Below the pieces are notes generated by a model. It searched no databases. It was given only the letters and a program-made list of their open reading frames with translations, and had not been told where the DNA came from. DNA of 55,355 nt. It comes from Crocinitomicaceae bacterium. Its GTDB lineage: Bacteria; Bacteroidota; Bacteroidia; Flavobacteriales_D; Crocinitomicaceae. Positions 8,619 through 17,897 of this stretch are shown here, piece by piece (the first letter of the stretch is position 1; the number at the start of each line of letters is the position of its first letter). The translations under genes and the position numbers were made by a program. The DNA lies in contig JAQXBM010000025.1 in NCBI GenBank assembly GCA_029252405.1, positions 1-55,355 on the forward strand. The letters are read 5' to 3'.

Positions 8619-10781
8619 TTACTTAACAATAAACTTCTGTTGTTCAACCTTTCCGTTCCGAACAATACGCGTGAAATACATTCCTGCTTTCAATTCTGAA
8701 ACAGAAATCAGTTGAGAAGAATCTGAATCCAAAACAACGGCTCCATTCATGTTCAACACTTTGATCGACGTAATTGATTCATCTTCCAATCCTTTCAAGG
8801 AAATAGACTCAGAAGCAGGATTTGGGTAAATCGTCCAATCCAAGTCTTGATGGAGTTCAACCGTTCCAACCACACCTAGTGCAGTCTGAACCGCCAAATA
8901 TGCGTTGATTTTTCCATGTCCCCAATTCACATCTCCTTCTGGAGGAAGAACTCCCGTATGATTGTCTTCTCGAGCTGTCTGAATGATAATATCTTTCACT
9001 TGAGCAGGAGTGAGTGTAGGGTTTGCATCTAAAATTAAGGCCACAACTCCAGCAACCACTGGCGAAGACATTGATGTTCCGCTCAATCGCGCAAAGTCGT
9101 AGGTTCTTCCTTGGAAGTCAACACTGGTAACTGTCGAATAAGCAGCATCCGTGAAGGAAGACATAGATGATGTCACTTGAATTCCAGGTGCGGAAATGTC
9201 TGGCTTGAGCGTATCGTTCATCAACGGTCCTGTGCTCGAGAAATTCGCGAGTGCTCCTCCAGCGAGAGTTCCACCGCCGGTATAGTAATTCGATGCATAA
9301 GCTGCAACTGTAATGGCGGTGTTCGAGCACGCTGGTGTGCCAATTCCGTTTTCCTCGTTCCCTGCTGTATATCCAGATCCCAATGAGGTAAATGGCATTC
9401 CCCAGTTCCCAACATCTGTCGTCAATTCGGTAACATTCCAGAAGTGCACAGATCCTGAAGCAGCCTGAGATTTCAGGACGATTTTATTTGAACCTGCAAC
9501 TCGTTTGACGCGCAACCTGGCTTGAGGTCGGCTATTTGTTGGGTATGCGGCATCACATGAAAGGTTGAAAAATACAGTATCCGTTCCCGCGACCAAAAAT
9601 GTGTCTATGTAGCCTGCAGTCGTCGCCGTTGAAAAGTACTGACTTTCCGCAAGAAGCGTATTTGATGAGTTCAATACTTTAAGTCCGATTGAAAATTCCT
9701 CTCCAGGTGTTCCCCAGGCATGAATACTTTGTCCCCAAAGCGAAGCTAGAGTAGGAGAGTAATAAAAATTGATACGTGTTAACAACGAATCATTTACAAA
9801 GTCCTTTTTGATGTGAAAGTTTTCTCCGCCATTGTTCCCAGCAGATGTAACGAACACAACACCGAGGTCAGAATAATAATCCAGTGCTTGACTTAGCAGC
9901 GATGTACCATCAATCGCTTGCATGTGATACAATCCCCAGCTCATGTTGACAACAAGGCGTTTTCCTTCAGCATCCGCTGAATTTTTCATCCATTCCCAAG
10001 AGTCAATAACTGCGCTTTCATCAACCAAAAATGTTGTAAACAAGAATTCTGATTCAAAAGCAATTCCTCGAAACTCCGTTCCAGCGCCACTTCCACCTGC
10101 AATTCCTGCAACATGAGAACCGTGCGTGGCATAAGAATAGATATTTGACGTATCTGATTCAGCGTTGATCAAATCGGTAGGTGTTGAGTATTCTGTTCCG
10201 TAGGAATATCCTGCCGGAGCTGGACCTGAGTTTTTGAATTGATCCCAAGCCGCTAGAATTCGTGAATTTGCAAGTAAAGTATCATAATAGTTAGGAGAAG
10301 TGTAATCAAATCCCCAATCTTGAACACCAATAATTACATCTTTTCCTGTATATCCTTCAGGTAAATTCGCTCCCATCCAAACGCTATCTGCGCGGACGTC
10401 AGCAGGAACTCTGTTCAACATTGGCTTAATTTTCCCGGCGATCTCGATGTACGAGAAGTTTTGATCCGATAAAACCGTCGTCAATTCGTTAATGGGACAT
10501 TTAAAACTGACGATATCGTTAATTTTCGCTCCCACCAAAAATCCTCTGCTTTCAAGATCAGATGTACTGAATTGTGCACCTATTTTGGCAAGGAAAGATA
10601 CATACTCCTCTCCATTGATGTTATTTACCGCAAAGCGATTTCTAATTTCATCATTAACCTGTCCATGAGATCGCGCGAACTCAGAAATTAAATGTTGAAC
10701 GTCGGCGCGTGTATTTCCGCTTGATTGAACTTGCGCAATTCCTGAAAAGGGAAGAAGAAGTAGTAATAATATGATTCTCAT
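8619..10781 (-). CDS. S8 subtilisin-like serine protease with T9SS type A sorting domain
   Basis: A 720-residue secreted protease. A signal peptide (MRIILLLLLLPFSGIAQ) is followed by a propeptide-like region and a subtilase domain. The catalytic triad is Asp155 (in VIIGVQDWGFDYTSP), His220 (HGSHVAGIAGG) and Ser570 (SGTSMSSPVVAG), with the oxyanion Asn316 in TSAGNNGG. An insertion of about 170 residues separates the Asn and Ser motifs and probably forms a beta-sandwich. Residues about 649-720 are a type IX sorting domain (WTIYPNPASESISLKG to the terminal KVEQQKFIVK), so the enzyme should reach the cell surface or medium through the T9SS. A small gene follows 26 bp downstream. Confidence 0.95.
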   Translation of the reverse strand: MRIILLLLLLPFSGIAQVQSSGNTRADVQHLISEFARSHGQVNDEIRNRFAVNNINGEEYVSFLAKIGAQFSTSDLESRGFLVGAKINDIVSFKCPINELTTVLSDQNFSYIEIAGKIKPMLNRVPADVRADSVWMGANLPEGYTGKDVIIGVQDWGFDYTSPNYYDTLLANSRILAAWDQFKNSGPAPAGYSYGTEYSTPTDLINAESDTSNIYSYATHGSHVAGIAGGSGAGTEFRGIAFESEFLFTTFLVDESAVIDSWEWMKNSADAEGKRLVVNMSWGLYHMQAIDGTSLLSQALDYYSDLGVVFVTSAGNNGGENFHIKKDFVNDSLLTRINFYYSPTLASLWGQSIHAWGTPGEEFSIGLKVLNSSNTLLAESQYFSTATTAGYIDTFLVAGTDTVFFNLSCDAAYPTNSRPQARLRVKRVAGSNKIVLKSQAASGSVHFWNVTELTTDVGNWGMPFTSLGSGYTAGNEENGIGTPACSNTAITVAAYASNYYTGGGTLAGGALANFSSTGPLMNDTLKPDISAPGIQVTSSMSSFTDAAYSTVTSVDFQGRTYDFARLSGTSMSSPVVAGVVALILDANPTLTPAQVKDIIIQTAREDNHTGVLPPEGDVNWGHGKINAYLAVQTALGVVGTVELHQDLDWTIYPNPASESISLKGLEDESITSIKVLNMNGAVVLDSDSSQLISVSELKAGMYFTRIVRNGKVEQQKFIVK

Positions 10782-10860
10782 AAGTCGAATGTATTTCGAA
10801 GTGCAAGTTACGGGAAAAGATTGGTGTAGTAAAGTGGATTCTTGGTCTGAAGAATGATTC

Positions 10861-11622
10861 TTAGTCCATTTTCCAAGTCTTGAGTTCAGTGCCTTCAGCG
10901 CTAACTTCTAAATAAGTGCAGTAATTGATCCACTCACCTAAATTGTAATAGGTAGATGATTCGTTTAGATTGATCTCGAGAGGAAGATGGCGATGTCCAA
11001 ACACGAAGGCATCAACATGTTCCTTTTCCAGCATTTCCTTGCAGAAAAGTACGAGCCATTCGTTTTCATCTCCCAAATACTTTTCGTCGTCATTTCCTGT
11101 TTTTGCACGACTCGATTGAGACGATTTAGCCGCCAACCAAATTCCGAAGTTAGGGTGCAGTCTCGCAAAGCACCATTGACAGAATCGATTAGCAAAGACT
11201 TTCTTGATGAATTTATAGCCACGGTCTCCAGGTCCCAAACCATCGCCATGACCAATGAAGAACTTCTTTCCGAAGAATTCGCGTGTGATGGGCTCGCGAT
11301 ATAACTCAACGCCTAACTCCTTTGGGAGGTAATCGAAAATCCACATGTCGTGATTCCCTGTGAAAACATGAATCGGAATGCCTTGATCGGTTAATTCGGC
11401 AATTTTACCTTGTAATCGAACAAAACCTTTTGGAATGGCACGCTTGTATTCGAACCAGAAATCAAAAATATCTCCAACGAGGTAAATTTCTTGAGCTGTA
11501 TCCTTGATATGATCTAACCAAGCGACAATCTTTTTCTCACGAACCAAGCTGGCTTCATACGATGGAGCGCCAAGATGAAAATCAGATGCGAAATAAATCC
11601 GCTTGTCAGAAGTTTCTGCCAT
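10861..11622 (-). CDS. lpxH: UDP-2,3-diacylglucosamine diphosphatase LpxH
   Basis: A 253-residue calcineurin-like metallophosphoesterase that hydrolyses UDP-2,3-diacylglucosamine to lipid X in lipid A synthesis, at the cytoplasmic face of the inner membrane. The metal-binding motifs are in order: D14-x-H16 (ASDFHLG), D51 (GDIFDFW), GNHD (89-92), GHGD (124-127) and GHRH (209-212). It is the last gene of an eight-gene minus-strand operon that also contains lpxK, so two lipid A steps are co-expressed. It begins 2 bp after the preceding thioredoxin-like gene. Confidence 0.93.
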   Translation of the reverse strand: MAETSDKRIYFASDFHLGAPSYEASLVREKKIVAWLDHIKDTAQEIYLVGDIFDFWFEYKRAIPKGFVRLQGKIAELTDQGIPIHVFTGNHDMWIFDYLPKELGVELYREPITREFFGKKFFIGHGDGLGPGDRGYKFIKKVFANRFCQWCFARLHPNFGIWLAAKSSQSSRAKTGNDDEKYLGDENEWLVLFCKEMLEKEHVDAFVFGHRHLPLEINLNESSTYYNLGEWINYCTYLEVSAEGTELKTWKMD

Positions 11623-11624
11623 TC

Positions 11625-12737
11625 TTAGTGCTCGAAGATGCGCTTTAGTTCAATTTCAAGTTGGTGTGCTCGAAGTTTCGTTTTGATGATGTTTCCTTCT
11701 TCGTCAATCAATACAGTGAAAGGAATTCCACGTACGTTGTACATTTTCGGAACACGACTTGACCAGAAATTAAGATCACTTACGTGATTCGGCCATGTCA
11801 ATCCATCTTTTTTGATCGCTGCGATCCATGAATCCCTGTTTTTATCCAAAGAAACACTCATAATGGTGAATCCGTCGTCTTTGTATTTGTTGTACAAAGC
11901 AACAACCGCTGGATTTTCTTTACGACAAGGTCCACACCATGATGCCCAGAAGTCGAGCAACACAACTTTTCCACGTAAGTCAGAAAGCTTCATCGTTGTT
12001 TCACCATCGATTTTCTTTTCTTCGAAATCTGGAGCTTCCTTTCCAGGAGCCAGAATATTGTTTTTCTCTTGAAGTTTCGTTTGCTCTTGCAATTCAACAG
12101 CAACTTGCTGAATCATTGGAGACTCAGGAAACGCCTTGATCAATTGGCTAGCCAGTGATTTGTACGTTGCGAAGTCTTGTTGAGGATTCACATCTCGGAA
12201 AGCAGGGTAGAGTGCCGCTGAATTTCCGTGACGAGCTACGAAATTGTTCTTTTGGCTCTTAAACTGATTGAATTTCGCAGACATTTCTCGGTTAATCGAA
12301 TCCGCTATCGCTGGATTAGCATTTATTGCCTGTCCAGCTTCGTTGCTTTGTCGTTGCCAATCAGATACCAATCTAAGGTATTCCACTAAATCACTCGATT
12401 CTTGAGAGTTAACAATGTTTAAGTACTGATCAAGATTCCGTCCATCACCGTACAACTTAATTTCACTTCCCTGTCTTAGAATGACCGGAATCCGCGTTCC
12501 ACCAATACGAACAACGTAGTAATTTGGTGCTGGAACCGTACCTTCCATCTCGAAATTTCCATCCTCATCGAGCGCCGCTCCAAAAAAGTCCTGGTAGTTC
12601 GATCCATCAACAGCTTGAGATACAAATATTGAGTCTTGTCCCGTTTTGAAAATCATTCCCGATAACTTAACATTTGTTACCTGAGCAAAGGAACTCGCAC
12701 TAAAGAATAATAGGAGTAGTAATGTTGAAAATTTCAT
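11625..12737 (-). CDS. periplasmic TlpA-like thioredoxin (DUF4369/AhpC-TSA)
   Basis: A 370-residue exported protein starting MKFSTLLLLLFFSASSFAQ; the longer frame beginning nine codons earlier runs into the preceding gene and lacks a signal-like start. An N-terminal beta-domain of DUF4369 type (about residues 20-120) and a helical linker precede a thioredoxin domain with the redox pair WCGPCRKENP (about residue 265) and the cis-Pro loop GIPFTVLID. It probably reduces periplasmic disulfides. It is a paralogue of the upstream gene, with 7 bp between them, and lacks that gene's lipobox. Confidence 0.9.
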   Translation of the reverse strand: MKFSTLLLLLFFSASSFAQVTNVKLSGMIFKTGQDSIFVSQAVDGSNYQDFFGAALDEDGNFEMEGTVPAPNYYVVRIGGTRIPVILRQGSEIKLYGDGRNLDQYLNIVNSQESSDLVEYLRLVSDWQRQSNEAGQAINANPAIADSINREMSAKFNQFKSQKNNFVARHGNSAALYPAFRDVNPQQDFATYKSLASQLIKAFPESPMIQQVAVELQEQTKLQEKNNILAPGKEAPDFEEKKIDGETTMKLSDLRGKVVLLDFWASWCGPCRKENPAVVALYNKYKDDGFTIMSVSLDKNRDSWIAAIKKDGLTWPNHVSDLNFWSSRVPKMYNVRGIPFTVLIDEEGNIIKTKLRAHQLEIELKRIFEH

Positions 12738-12744
12738 AGTTCTT

Positions 12745-13941
12745 TTATTTTGAGAAAATCTCATTCAATTTTTGTTCCAAAGCTGGTCCACGTAGTCCAA
12801 CGTCCACAATTTTTCCCTGCGGATCGACTAAAACAGTGTGTGGTATCCCTTGGATTTGGTAGGCTTGAACAACCGGAGAATCCCATCGTGATAAATCACT
12901 CACATGATTCGGCCAAACCAGACCATCCGAAGCAATTGCTCCAAGCCAAGCATCTTTGTTTTCATCTAAAGATACAGAATACACGGTAAAACCTTTGTCT
13001 TTATATTGATTGTATAATTTGATCACATTAGGATTCTCTCTACGACAAGGTCCACACCAAGACGCCCAAAAGTCAACCAAAACGTAGCTTCCACGTAGTG
13101 ATGAAAGTTTGTGGATTTCACCATTCGGTCTTGGTAACACGATATCAGGTGCTTGTTTTCCTGCTACTGCAGAATTCCCAAGGTGCTGATTGTACATCAT
13201 TTCAACCTGAGAAGTTTGTTGCGTCATCGCTTCCGCCATTTTTGCTCCCGGATATTCTTGCGCAAATGCATTCGCAACGCTTTTTAGAATGTCCAAGTTT
13301 TTTGGATCCCAATCATCAAAGCCCATTTGAGGTGTCAGAGCTGGAGATAGAACGATATTGTAAGGGTTAGCAGGATCTGCTGACATGACCTTTTTGGAGT
13401 ACGCGTCGATCGGTTTTTTGAGTTCAACGAATCTGCGCATTATTTCTTCATCAGGAACAGTTCCTTTCAATCCTTGCAATTTTTCTTGCTCTTCATGAAA
13501 TTTCGCGAAGATCGGTGTGTATCCAGTCATCGCTTCTGTCCAAGTACTTCCTTTAACAGTAGGCGAGTAGATGAATGTTTCTTTTGAGGCCTCCAAAGTG
13601 ATATTATCATCTGGCAACAAGGTCAATACGATCAATTCATCGCCTTTTTCACCAAGACGAAGCTGGTAAATTCCCATTCCAGGGATGTTTCCTTTCAAAT
13701 CAAATTTTCCGTATTCATCAATTTGAGTCGTTGCAATATTCACTGCTCCTCTTTGGGTTGTCGCCTCCAAGTACAAGTTTTGTCTTGCGGCTTGATCGAT
13801 TGTTCCCGAAATAGAGAAGTTGTCAGGAAGTTTCACCTCTTCCTCAATCGGATCGTCCTCCACATCTTCAACCACAGGCTCATCTCCACAAGAGAAGAGA
13901 AAAACGGAAAGAATAAAAACCCCAAATATGTTCTTTATCAT
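12745..13941 (-). CDS. TlpA-like thioredoxin lipoprotein (DUF4369/AhpC-TSA)
   Basis: A 398-residue lipoprotein with signal MIKNIFGVFILSVFLFSCGD (lipobox LFSC, Cys18) and an acidic tether of Glu/Asp. A DUF4369-like beta-domain (about residues 40-135) and a helical region are followed by a thioredoxin fold with WCGPCRRENP and GIPHTVLVD. Its architecture and many short motifs (LLDFWASWCGPC-like, WPNHVSDL, ESxDxNKD) recur in the next gene, so the two arose by tandem duplication. Here the product is membrane-tethered. The start overlaps the gatB stop by 4 bp. Confidence 0.92.
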   Translation of the reverse strand: MIKNIFGVFILSVFLFSCGDEPVVEDVEDDPIEEEVKLPDNFSISGTIDQAARQNLYLEATTQRGAVNIATTQIDEYGKFDLKGNIPGMGIYQLRLGEKGDELIVLTLLPDDNITLEASKETFIYSPTVKGSTWTEAMTGYTPIFAKFHEEQEKLQGLKGTVPDEEIMRRFVELKKPIDAYSKKVMSADPANPYNIVLSPALTPQMGFDDWDPKNLDILKSVANAFAQEYPGAKMAEAMTQQTSQVEMMYNQHLGNSAVAGKQAPDIVLPRPNGEIHKLSSLRGSYVLVDFWASWCGPCRRENPNVIKLYNQYKDKGFTVYSVSLDENKDAWLGAIASDGLVWPNHVSDLSRWDSPVVQAYQIQGIPHTVLVDPQGKIVDVGLRGPALEQKLNEIFSK

Positions 13942-15398
13942 AATTCGTCTAAAGTTTTACGCATCAATTGGTTGGCTGCTTTTGGATCAGCCTTTCCTTT
14001 TGACAAACGCATCAATTGTCCCATTAAGAAACCAACGAGTTGTTTTTCGCCATTCTTATAACGTTCAATCTCCTCTGGGTGTTGCTCAATTACATTGTGA
14101 ATAAATCCTAAAATTGAGTCCTCATTGGAATCTTGAATCAAATTCAATTCTTCCGCAATGGCTAGAGGCGTTTTCGACTGATCTTTCAACATTTCAGGGA
14201 AAAGCTTTTGTGAAGCAAGCGTGCTCGAGACTTTTCCTTCATCAATCAAAGCGATTAATGCAGCAAGGCTTTCTGTTGAAATTGGAAACTTGTCAATTTC
14301 CTGTCCAGTTGCATTTAAATATGATTTCACATCACCCATGATCCAGTTCGCAGCAGCTTTGTAGTTGCTTGTTTTCGAAATGAGATCTTCATAGAACAAC
14401 GCAATATCTTTTGAATCGGTCAAGTTGTAGGCATCGTAATCGGACAACTTCAACTCGTTTGTGTATTTCAAGAATAAATCACGCGGTAAGGCAGGCATTT
14501 CAGCTCTAACAGCGTCGATGGCATCCTCTTGAACTGTGATCGGTTGTAAATCTGGTTCAGGGAAATAACGGTAATCGTTCGCTGCTTCTTTCGAACGCAT
14601 TGAAAGCGTGCGATTTTTCAAAGCATCAAATGAGCGCGTTTCCTGATAGATTGTTTCGCCTTTTTCAACAGCTTCAATTTGACGTTCAATTTCAAACTCA
14701 ATGGCTTTTTGAACGTTTCGGATCGAGTTCATGTTTTTTACTTCGACTTTCGTCCCGAATTCTTCTGCACCTTTCAATCGAACGGAAATATTTGCATCAC
14801 AACGCATAGATCCTTCCTCCATGTTACCATCACAAATTTCCAGGTAGCGAACAAGCTTACGCACTTCAGTAACGAAATTGTATGCTTCGGTCGATGAGCG
14901 CAAGTCTGGTTCCGTTACAATCTCAAGAAGAGGTGTTCCCGCACGATTCAAATCTACCAGCGTGTCGTATACATCCATGTCGTGCATGCTCTTTCCAGCA
15001 TCTTCCTCCATGTGAATCCGCGTCAAGTTGATTTTCTTCTCAGCGCCTTCTTCATCTTTGATGAAAATATGTCCACCCGTGCAAATTGGCGTTAAATCCT
15101 GCGTGATTTGATATCCTTTCGGAAGGTCAGGGTAGAAGTAATTCTTACGAGCGAAGTACTGCGCTTCAGCAATATTCGAATTGAAAGCAAGTCCAAGGCG
15201 GATTGCATATTCGATCGTTTTTTTGTTCATCATTGGAAGCGTTCCCGGATGTCCAAGCGTAATTGCGCTTACATTCGTATTTGGAACAGCTCCATATTCG
15301 TTGACGTCATTGGAGTAAGCTTTTGTCTGCGTTAGCATTTGAGCGTGAATCTCCAATCCAATTACAACTTCATATTTTTCTCTCACCTCAGGTGTCAT
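13938..15398 (-). CDS. gatB: aspartyl/glutamyl-tRNA amidotransferase subunit B
   Basis: A 486-residue GatB, the tRNA-binding kinase subunit of GatCAB, which converts mischarged Glu-tRNA(Gln) or Asp-tRNA(Asn) to the amide form. Family landmarks are EVVIGLEIHAQMLTQTKAYS, GHPGTLPMMN, KNYFYPDLPKGYQITQ, LEIVTEPDL, EGSMRCDANISVR and DYRYFPEPDL. The C-terminal YqeY-like helical region ends NQLMRKTLDEL. gatA and gatC are not in the window. It sits between punA (2 bp gap) and a thioredoxin-like gene (4 bp overlap) inside the long operon. Confidence 0.97.
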   Translation of the reverse strand: MTPEVREKYEVVIGLEIHAQMLTQTKAYSNDVNEYGAVPNTNVSAITLGHPGTLPMMNKKTIEYAIRLGLAFNSNIAEAQYFARKNYFYPDLPKGYQITQDLTPICTGGHIFIKDEEGAEKKINLTRIHMEEDAGKSMHDMDVYDTLVDLNRAGTPLLEIVTEPDLRSSTEAYNFVTEVRKLVRYLEICDGNMEEGSMRCDANISVRLKGAEEFGTKVEVKNMNSIRNVQKAIEFEIERQIEAVEKGETIYQETRSFDALKNRTLSMRSKEAANDYRYFPEPDLQPITVQEDAIDAVRAEMPALPRDLFLKYTNELKLSDYDAYNLTDSKDIALFYEDLISKTSNYKAAANWIMGDVKSYLNATGQEIDKFPISTESLAALIALIDEGKVSSTLASQKLFPEMLKDQSKTPLAIAEELNLIQDSNEDSILGFIHNVIEQHPEEIERYKNGEKQLVGFLMGQLMRLSKGKADPKAANQLMRKTLDEL

Positions 15399-15400
15399 AC

Positions 15401-16219
15401 TTAAACTCTTGAAATCAATTCTTTCATGATCATTGTCATGCTTGGTTCAGTTTTGTTTGCCACAGCAATTACGTCTTCAACGCTCACTTCTTGAATTTTT
15501 CCAGGTACACCTAAATCAGTGATGATGGAAATTGCGAAGCAAGGAATATCCATGTGACGCGCAACGATTACTTCAGGAACGGTTGACATACCTACGGTAT
15601 CGGCTCCAATGGCACGAACGTAGCTGTATTCAGCTGGTGTTTCGAGCGTTGGTCCAGTTAATCCTGCGTAAACTCCTGTTTGCACTTTGACGTTGTTCTC
15701 ACCAGCAATTTCTTTCGCCAATGAAATCATCTTGTGATCATAAGGAGCACTCATATCTGGGAAGCGAGGCCCCAATTCATCAATGTTCTTTCCAATTAGT
15801 GGGTGAGCTGGGAAAAGGTTGATGTGATCTGTTTGGATCATGATATCACCAATTTCGAAATCAGGATTTACACCACCTGATGCATTACTTACGAACAAAC
15901 GTTCGATTCCCATGAATTTCATCACGCGAACAGGGAAAGTACATTCCTGCATAGTGTATCCTTCGTAGAAATGGAAACGTCCTTGCATCGCCACAACTTT
16001 CTTTCCTCCAAGTTCACCGAAAATTAATTTTCCAGTGTGACTTTGTACAGTTGAAAGTGGGAAGTGAGGGATGTCCTCATAAGCGATTTCATCGATAATA
16101 TTGATTTCGTTAACTAACCCACCGAGTCCTGTTCCAAGGATAATCCCGATTGTTGGTTCAACGTTTGTTCTTGTCTTAATGTAGCTGTGTGATTCTTTAA
16201 ACTTATCTAGTGTATTCAT
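15401..16219 (-). CDS. punA: purine-nucleoside phosphorylase
   Basis: A 272-residue trimeric-type purine nucleoside phosphorylase, which cleaves purine ribonucleosides with phosphate in the salvage pathway. Visible signatures are the phosphate loop GIILGTGLGG near residue 26, QGRFHFYEGY, VSNASGGVNPDFEIGD, GLTGPTLETPAE, the base-binding VGMSTVPEVIVARH and the closing ITDLG region. Length is normal. The start codon lies 17 bp inside the end of lpxK, indicating translational coupling in the operon. Confidence 0.93.
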   Translation of the reverse strand: MNTLDKFKESHSYIKTRTNVEPTIGIILGTGLGGLVNEINIIDEIAYEDIPHFPLSTVQSHTGKLIFGELGGKKVVAMQGRFHFYEGYTMQECTFPVRVMKFMGIERLFVSNASGGVNPDFEIGDIMIQTDHINLFPAHPLIGKNIDELGPRFPDMSAPYDHKMISLAKEIAGENNVKVQTGVYAGLTGPTLETPAEYSYVRAIGADTVGMSTVPEVIVARHMDIPCFAISIITDLGVPGKIQEVSVEDVIAVANKTEPSMTMIMKELISRV

Positions 16220-17231
16220 CTAAATGCGCGTTAAATTTGTCTTGATTCTTAATTGTTATTGATATCGGTTGATAGTGCCATTCAAAATTCGGGTCTAAAA
16301 CTTCATCAAATTGTTGCAATCTCATGTAGTCTTTTTCCGTCGTAATGATGATTTTGTTATTGCTTGCGAATGTACCAAATTTTTCATGAATTGCCTTGAT
16401 GTCGGCAGCACTATAATTGTGGTGATCTGGGAAAGCCATTAGCTCTACCGAGCATTTGTCCTTCCAGAAATTATGCAACGGAGTTGGATTTCCAATTCCT
16501 GTTACGATCAGGGCATGATCAATTTTTTCTGCTACCACTTTTTTATTGAATGGCACTAAATCGTTGTATTCAAGGGACGAGAAAAATATCTTCTCAGGAT
16601 CAAATTTCAGTTTCCCAATTATTCTTGATTTTTCTTCGCTAGAAATTGACTCTGGTGACTTGCTAACAACGATTAAATCTGCACGATTTTTACCCGATTT
16701 CCATTCGCGTAAATTTCCTGTCGGAAGCATGAAATCATCCGAGAAAAGATCGTTAAACGGCGTAATTAGAATAGATAAACCTGCGGAAACGGCTCTGTGT
16801 TGGAAAGCGTCATCCAAAATGATGAGCTCATTATCAGGCAATTTCTCAATGATGTGATCGACACCTAGCTTCCTTTTCTCCGCAAGAACAACATTGATCT
16901 CATCCGAATAACGTTGAACATATTGCAGGGGCTCATCACCAATTTCCGATGCCGTTGATTTGGTAGTTGCGATGACTAAGCCTGTTGTTTTACGCCCGTA
17001 ACCGCGACTGAGAGCAGACAATTGAACATCCTTTGATAGGAAGTGTTGAATCAGATAATCAACATGAGGTGTTTTTCCCGTTCCACCAACTGATAAATTC
17101 CCAACAGTAATAGACTTACCAGGGATTTTGTGGGATGTGAGAATGCCCCAATCGTAGGCTTTATTACGTAAGAAAGTAATAACACCGTAAAGCCAACTGA
17201 ATGGCAGAAGGAGCCAACGCAACGCTTTCAT
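16203..17231 (-). CDS. lpxK: tetraacyldisaccharide 4'-kinase
   Basis: A 342-residue LpxK that phosphorylates the 4' position of the lipid A precursor. It opens with an amphipathic membrane-associated helix (MKALRWLLLPFSWLYG) and has the P-loop GNLSVGGTGKTP (residues 45-56) and the family motif LDDAFQHRAV (about 138-147), followed by ALTGIGNP-like VTGIGNPTPL and FPDHHNYS. It shares the operon with lpxH seven genes' span downstream. It is preceded 6 bp upstream by the DUF4956 gene and overlaps punA by 17 bp. Confidence 0.95.
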   Translation of the reverse strand: MKALRWLLLPFSWLYGVITFLRNKAYDWGILTSHKIPGKSITVGNLSVGGTGKTPHVDYLIQHFLSKDVQLSALSRGYGRKTTGLVIATTKSTASEIGDEPLQYVQRYSDEINVVLAEKRKLGVDHIIEKLPDNELIILDDAFQHRAVSAGLSILITPFNDLFSDDFMLPTGNLREWKSGKNRADLIVVSKSPESISSEEKSRIIGKLKFDPEKIFFSSLEYNDLVPFNKKVVAEKIDHALIVTGIGNPTPLHNFWKDKCSVELMAFPDHHNYSAADIKAIHEKFGTFASNNKIIITTEKDYMRLQQFDEVLDPNFEWHYQPISITIKNQDKFNAHLDEYTR

Positions 17232-17237
17232 GTGGCG

Positions 17238-17897
17238 TTATCCGCTAAATTGAGAGAAGTTTTGGTCTTCTGAATAATAGTAGATTCGCACCTGTGCTGT
17301 ATCATCCAGAAAGTTGATTTTACCAACTTCAAAACGGTTGATTTGCAAGCCAGTTCTTTCTTGAAGATCGGCCATCATTTCCTCGTGTTTATCAGGAACA
17401 ATTAGATCAATTTTCTCGTAAACGATTGTCTTTCTTGTTTCGTGTTTGATCAGCCAAACGTATTCTAAACCGTATGTTATTGCTACAACAGAAAGGTTGA
17501 TTACTGCCATTTCAGCAACACTAATTTGCTTGGAAGCAAGCGAGTTCACAACACTAATACCAATCACCAAGAAGAGATAGGTCATTTCCTTTATCTCAAT
17601 GGCATCCGTTCTGTATCGAATAATTCCGAAGATGGCGAAGAGTCCCAGTCCCATCCCAGTATCGATATCGAGCTTTTTCAGTCCAAAACACAAGAAGAAG
17701 GTGATTAAACCAATCAAGTAATACGTGAACAAATAATCTTTTCGCTTCGCGATTGGGTAGTACAAATAACGAATCAAAATCGTCATGAAGACAATGTTGA
17801 TCACCAATCGAAGGAGTAAGGTATAAAAGTCGTTATCGAACCATTGAAGGTTGAACAATTCTTCAATAGTGGATTTGGTATCAAGACTAAGCAGCAT
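17238..17897 (-). CDS. DUF4956 membrane protein
   Basis: A 219-residue protein with four transmembrane helices (about residues 28-45, 55-70, 78-92 and 103-145) and a cytoplasmic C-terminal alpha/beta domain. The loop GLFAIFGIIRYRTDAIEIKEMTYLF is the characteristic segment of DUF4956. The family is repeatedly found beside VTC-type polyphosphate polymerase genes, and here it overlaps that gene by 11 bp. A role in handling or exporting the polymer is inference; the biochemical function is unknown. Confidence 0.88.
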   Translation of the reverse strand: MLLSLDTKSTIEELFNLQWFDNDFYTLLLRLVINIVFMTILIRYLYYPIAKRKDYLFTYYLIGLITFFLCFGLKKLDIDTGMGLGLFAIFGIIRYRTDAIEIKEMTYLFLVIGISVVNSLASKQISVAEMAVINLSVVAITYGLEYVWLIKHETRKTIVYEKIDLIVPDKHEEMMADLQERTGLQINRFEVGKINFLDDTAQVRIYYYSEDQNFSQFSG

